64,000 nt of DNA from RGIG8050 sp045588915 (GTDB lineage: Bacteria; Bacillota; Clostridia; Christensenellales; UBA1242): the NCBI GenBank assembly GCA_045588915.1, contig JAZNFA010000002.1, forward strand, positions 51,643 through 115,642, in the 5' to 3' direction. A program made the translations under genes and the position numbers. Under the pieces are notes generated by a model. The model was given only the letters and a program-made list of their open reading frames with translations, searched no databases and had not been told where the DNA came from. Within the stretch, counting starts at the first letter, position 1; each line of letters starts with the position of its first letter. This document shows positions 60,956 through 64,000 of this stretch, one piece after another.

Positions 60956-61391
60956 TGAAAAAGTAATGGACCATTTTCGTAACCCACGTAATGTAGGTGA
61001 AATTGCTGATGCAGATGGTATTGGCGAGGTTGGTAATGCTAAATGTGGAGACATAATGCGTATGTATATTAAGGTAAAAAATAATATTATTACTGATGTA
61101 AAATTTATGACTTTTGGCTGTGGTAGTGCGATTGCGACAAGTTCTATGGCAACTGAGTTAGTTAAGGGTAAATCTATTGAAGAAGCACTAGCTTTAACCA
61201 ACCAGGCCGTTGTGGAGGCTTTAGACGGCTTGCCACCACATAAAATACATTGTTCGGTATTGGCTGAAGAAGCAGTAAAAGCTGCAATTAAGGATTATTA
61301 CGACAAGCACGGAATTGCTTATGATGCTTCGCAATATTGTTCCGGTAATTGTTGTGGATGTGCACGTTCGCACGATGAAGTTAAATCTTAA
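60945..61391 (+). CDS. nifU: Iron-sulfur scaffold protein NifU/IscU
   Basis: 148 residues. MDHFRNPRNVGEI at the N-terminus, GNAKCGDIMRMYIKVK near 26, TFGCGSAIATSS near 60 and HCSVLAEEAVKAAI near 102 hold the three scaffold Cys. A C-terminal CSGNCCGC adds four further Cys, as in some NifU-like scaffolds of anaerobes. It builds Fe-S clusters from sulfur given by the coupled IscS. Confidence 0.95.
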   Translation: MFYSEKVMDHFRNPRNVGEIADADGIGEVGNAKCGDIMRMYIKVKNNIITDVKFMTFGCGSAIATSSMATELVKGKSIEEALALTNQAVVEALDGLPPHKIHCSVLAEEAVKAAIKDYYDKHGIAYDASQYCSGNCCGCARSHDEVKS

Positions 61392-61483
61392 TCAATCAAG
61401 TTTTTTAAGGGTTTTAGTGTAATACTTGCTAAATCATTTTATTTATGATAATAATCTTTATGTTAGGTTATTAGGACAGAAGA

Positions 61484-64000
61484 ATGAAAAAACTGTTGGC
61501 AACGATCAAGAATAATCCTGAAATAACAGGTTATGTTATTTTGTCTTTGTTGTTGTTTGGTGCATGTTTTTTTGTTGAATTTGCTTTTGCAACTGCCGTA
61601 TATATTTTCGTATTTGCCTTCTTTTTGCGTAATGAAGGTAAGATTTTAGAATTAATGTTTTTTATTACTCCATTCGCTTTAGTTTTAAATACTGTTGGTG
61701 TTAATTGTAATTTACAGGGAGTAATCTATGGAATAGATTTGTTTAGTTTAGTATTAAATATTTTGAAAATTAATATTTTTTTATTATATATATTACGTAT
61801 TATAAAAAAAGAAAAGATATTAAACTTAAAAATTTTAATTCTTTTGCTTTTGTTTTTTATATATATGATTTTTCCAATCCATAATTGGAAAATCGAAGAT
61901 CTTTTTGAAAAAGTTTCTACATATTTGTTGCTGTATGTTGTTTGGGAAGAACGAAAAGAATTTAATTTTATTTCCGTTATCTATAAGTTATCTGTAGGGT
62001 TAATATTGTCTTGTGTCTTTGGTTTATATTATAGATTTTCTCCTTTGTTAGTGGGGTTCATTTCACCAGTTTATGTGGAAAATATTGATACTGATTTAAC
62101 GAGATTTTTTGGGTTAACTTATCATCCGACTCATCTTGCTTATTTTTCTATCTTGCTTATTACTAGTCTTTTGATTTTAAGATACAAAAATAAAATTAAT
62201 CCATTTATCTTTTATGTAATTTTCATTACTGTATATACTTTTGCGTTTTTAACGGTTTCGCGTGCTCAAATTTTGCTTGTGTTTTTAGCAATAGTTATTT
62301 TTGCCGTATTTTTATTTGTCAATAAAAACAAAAAAAGGTCATCGCTTTCATCCTATTATATTTTATGGAGTTTATTTATGATAATTGTACTTGTTGCTGT
62401 TATCTTTCCAGAGTATTCAAAAGCTTATTTAAGCAGATTTATGCATTCTAACAATTCTTTCTTTGTAGGTAAGGAAAATCCCGATGCGTGGCTTATTGAT
62501 GATGCCCCTGATTATATAATTGAAGGTATTTTAAGCGGTGAGTTTCTTAATGTTTTTTTACTTCGTAATGATATTTATAGATTTTATTTAATGGATTGGT
62601 CTTCGTCATTATCAACAATGTTTTTTGGCCGTGGAATATCAAGTTTAAAAATAGGAGGTTATTTATCTCATAATTTATTTATACAGAGGCTTTGGGAACA
62701 TGGGATAATAGGGTGTGTTTTTTATGTTTTATTTTTTTGTTTCTTAGTAAATTGGAAAAAAATAAAAAAATTCAAAATTTATTTACCAATATTAATTTTT
62801 ATTATTCCTGCTCTTGGATTTTCTTTAGTTGAAACGAATTTTCTTGAGTATAATATTTTTGTTTTATTGTTTATAATTATTGGTTGGTTGAAAAAAATAC
62901 ATGTTGAAAATGAACATAAATATTTTACAATAACTAAATTAAGTGATAATAAAACAGAAAAATTGTCATTAAGTGATGTTGAAAACCATATAAAAAAACT
63001 TAAAATTTCTATTATCATTCCTGTATATAATGGAGGGAAATTTATAATTTCATGTTTGGAAAGGGTATTAGCAATAAATATAAGTAAAGAAGTTATTGTA
63101 ATTAACGACGGGTCAACAGATGATTCATTAAAACTTTTGAATACGTATAAAGAAAAAATAATTTTAATTAATGTAAAAGAAAACAAAGGTGTATCTCATG
63201 CTCGTAATTTAGGATTAGAACGTGCCACAGGTGATTATATTTCTTTTTTAGATGTAGATGATAGTTTTGAATTAGACATGCATAAAAAAATTTTAATTAA
63301 AATGTTAGAAGAAGGTTCCGATATTGGCATGTGTAGGCACGATCAAAGAAATGAAAAAAATCAAATACTAAAAAAAGAGGAGCCTTTTAATTTCTTTGAA
63401 TTGACAAAAGAAAAAACAATTAGTTATTATTTATTAGATAAATTTATATGTGCTGTGTGGACATCCGTGTATAAATCTTCAATTGCGAAAAGTGTAAAAT
63501 TTGAAGAAAAAATAAGAATAGGTGAAGATAGATTATATCAGTTAAGAATTTTACTTAAAGCAAAAAAAATATCTTTTGTTGATGAAATCCTATATCATTA
63601 TCTAATAAACAGTACATCAACTGTTCATGCTAACTCAAGCCCCAAAAATGTTTTTGGGCATATTGAAATACCGACTTATTTAACATTAAATGAAAAAAAA
63701 TTTTTAAATAATAAATTTAAAGAAGAATTTGATTTTTTTAAATTGTGTAGCGTTTCTTTGGTTGTTAATATGGTTTCACAATGGTATAGAAAAAACAAAA
63801 AGCAAAAAAAAGAGGTTAAAATTTTTTTAAAAAATTTATTAAATAATGATACATATGAAAAAATTTTTAAAAATAAATTTATTTCTAAGCAAATTAAACT
63901 CGAATTTTTTATATTAAAAAATTTCGGTATAAGTTTTCATTTATTTATTTTCCCTTTTTATAAGTTTATATGGAAAATATTATATTTTTTTATGGGACAT
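61484..64000 (+). CDS. O-antigen polymerase/ligase-like membrane protein fused to GT2 glycosyltransferase, partial
   Basis: The frame is open for 839 codons from the ATG at 61484 and runs off the window. Residues 1 to about 480 are a ten-to-twelve-span membrane domain with O-antigen polymerase/ligase-type features: RFFGLTYHPTHLAYFS near 207, FLTVSRAQILLV near 257, and SHNLFIQRLWEHGIIG near 396. After a linker, ISIIIPVYNGGKF at about 508 opens a family 2 glycosyltransferase with VINDGSTDDS near 540, NKGVSHARNLGLERATGDY near 569 and the DVDD metal motif at about 590. Fusing polymerisation or ligation with sugar transfer suggests a one-protein surface-glycan step. No stop was found. Confidence 0.85.
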   Translation, partial: MKKLLATIKNNPEITGYVILSLLLFGACFFVEFAFATAVYIFVFAFFLRNEGKILELMFFITPFALVLNTVGVNCNLQGVIYGIDLFSLVLNILKINIFLLYILRIIKKEKILNLKILILLLLFFIYMIFPIHNWKIEDLFEKVSTYLLLYVVWEERKEFNFISVIYKLSVGLILSCVFGLYYRFSPLLVGFISPVYVENIDTDLTRFFGLTYHPTHLAYFSILLITSLLILRYKNKINPFIFYVIFITVYTFAFLTVSRAQILLVFLAIVIFAVFLFVNKNKKRSSLSSYYILWSLFMIIVLVAVIFPEYSKAYLSRFMHSNNSFFVGKENPDAWLIDDAPDYIIEGILSGEFLNVFLLRNDIYRFYLMDWSSSLSTMFFGRGISSLKIGGYLSHNLFIQRLWEHGIIGCVFYVLFFCFLVNWKKIKKFKIYLPILIFIIPALGFSLVETNFLEYNIFVLLFIIIGWLKKIHVENEHKYFTITKLSDNKTEKLSLSDVENHIKKLKISIIIPVYNGGKFIISCLERVLAINISKEVIVINDGSTDDSLKLLNTYKEKIILINVKENKGVSHARNLGLERATGDYISFLDVDDSFELDMHKKILIKMLEEGSDIGMCRHDQRNEKNQILKKEEPFNFFELTKEKTISYYLLDKFICAVWTSVYKSSIAKSVKFEEKIRIGEDRLYQLRILLKAKKISFVDEILYHYLINSTSTVHANSSPKNVFGHIEIPTYLTLNEKKFLNNKFKEEFDFFKLCSVSLVVNMVSQWYRKNKKQKKEVKIFLKNLLNNDTYEKIFKNKFISKQIKLEFFILKNFGISFHLFIFPFYKFIWKILYFFMGH

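Noticed and set aside
62779..63186. Minus-strand frame of 135 codons
   Set aside because: It lies inside the continuous polymerase-GT2 frame on the plus strand and has no recognisable motif.
1..64000. CRISPR arrays, rRNA genes, insertion-sequence transposases
   Set aside because: I looked for spaced direct repeats, rRNA signatures and transposase motifs and saw none. The only regular repeats are the ftsW-end copies and the short ones listed.

Overview
The window is AT-rich, densely coded bacterial DNA using the standard code (TGA works as a stop, for example in the pheS/pheT and zinc-ribbon/ligase ATGA overlaps). The gene set points to a Gram-positive, Bacillota-like anaerobe, probably an uncultured Clostridia-type lineage. 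Evidence includes Asp23-FakA, an rpoZ-priA-def-fmt-rlmN-rpe-rpmB-asp23-fakA order resembling the Bacillus primosome/translation cluster with insertions, dnaG-rpoD, a rimP-nusA-ylxR block, a meso-DAP-type MurE, a SpoIID-like protein, PduL phosphotransacylase and an Rrf2-NifS-NifU iron-sulfur operon. No ribosomal RNA is present, so a species cannot be named.

Layout. 1-3.7 kb: the end of a large unrecognised protein and two paralogous lipoproteins. 3.8-10.3 kb: recD2, pheS-pheT and a coupled protein with a degenerate diadenylate-cyclase-like C-terminus. 10.3-11.8 kb: an M19-M14 peptidase fusion. 11.9-14.3 kb: tmRNA, a small orphan gene, an inositol-monophosphatase-like protein and a structured non-coding stretch. 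14.3-18.3 kb: Hsp20, two tRNAs, a radical SAM-NUDIX pair, a membrane protein and a ferritin-like protein. 18.4-21.3 kb: truncated rimP, nusA, ylxR, an UgtP-like glycosyltransferase and tRNA-Ser. 21.3-28.9 kb: accessory genes, namely paired zinc-ribbon membrane proteins, an XRE regulator facing a membrane protein, two NUDIX proteins, an amidase, a SpoIID/PG-binding protein and an ATP-grasp enzyme. 28.9-42.5 kb: glmS, pduL, recX-acpS, dnaG-rpoD, an ATP-dependent DNA ligase, rpoZ-priA and ftsW. 42.5-44.1 kb: two single-gene inserts bounded by repeats of the ftsW 3' end. 44.1-51.5 kb: def, fmt, rlmN, a ZIP transporter, rpe, rpmB, asp23 and fakA. 51.5-58.6 kb: murE, mraY, murD, a convergent murA, ftsQ and a degenerate ftsA-like gene. 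58.6-61.4 kb: comF and the iron-sulfur operon. 61.5 kb to the edge: an uninterrupted frame joining an O-antigen-polymerase/ligase-like membrane domain to a family 2 glycosyltransferase.

Three patterns stand out. First, at least nine genes have a well-spaced -35/-10 promoter whose -10 box ends only 5-8 bases before the start codon, so leaderless transcription seems common. Second, the ftsW 3' end is repeated twice downstream with conserved left arms and near-equal spacing (about 800 bp), each interval carrying one gene and one hairpin, which looks like cassette integration into ftsW. Third, several normally conserved proteins are altered: RimP lacks its C-terminal domain, the FtsA-like protein lacks the actin ATP-binding signatures, the IMPase-like protein lacks a metal-binding Asp, and sigma-70 and FakA carry long basic low-complexity N-terminal tails.
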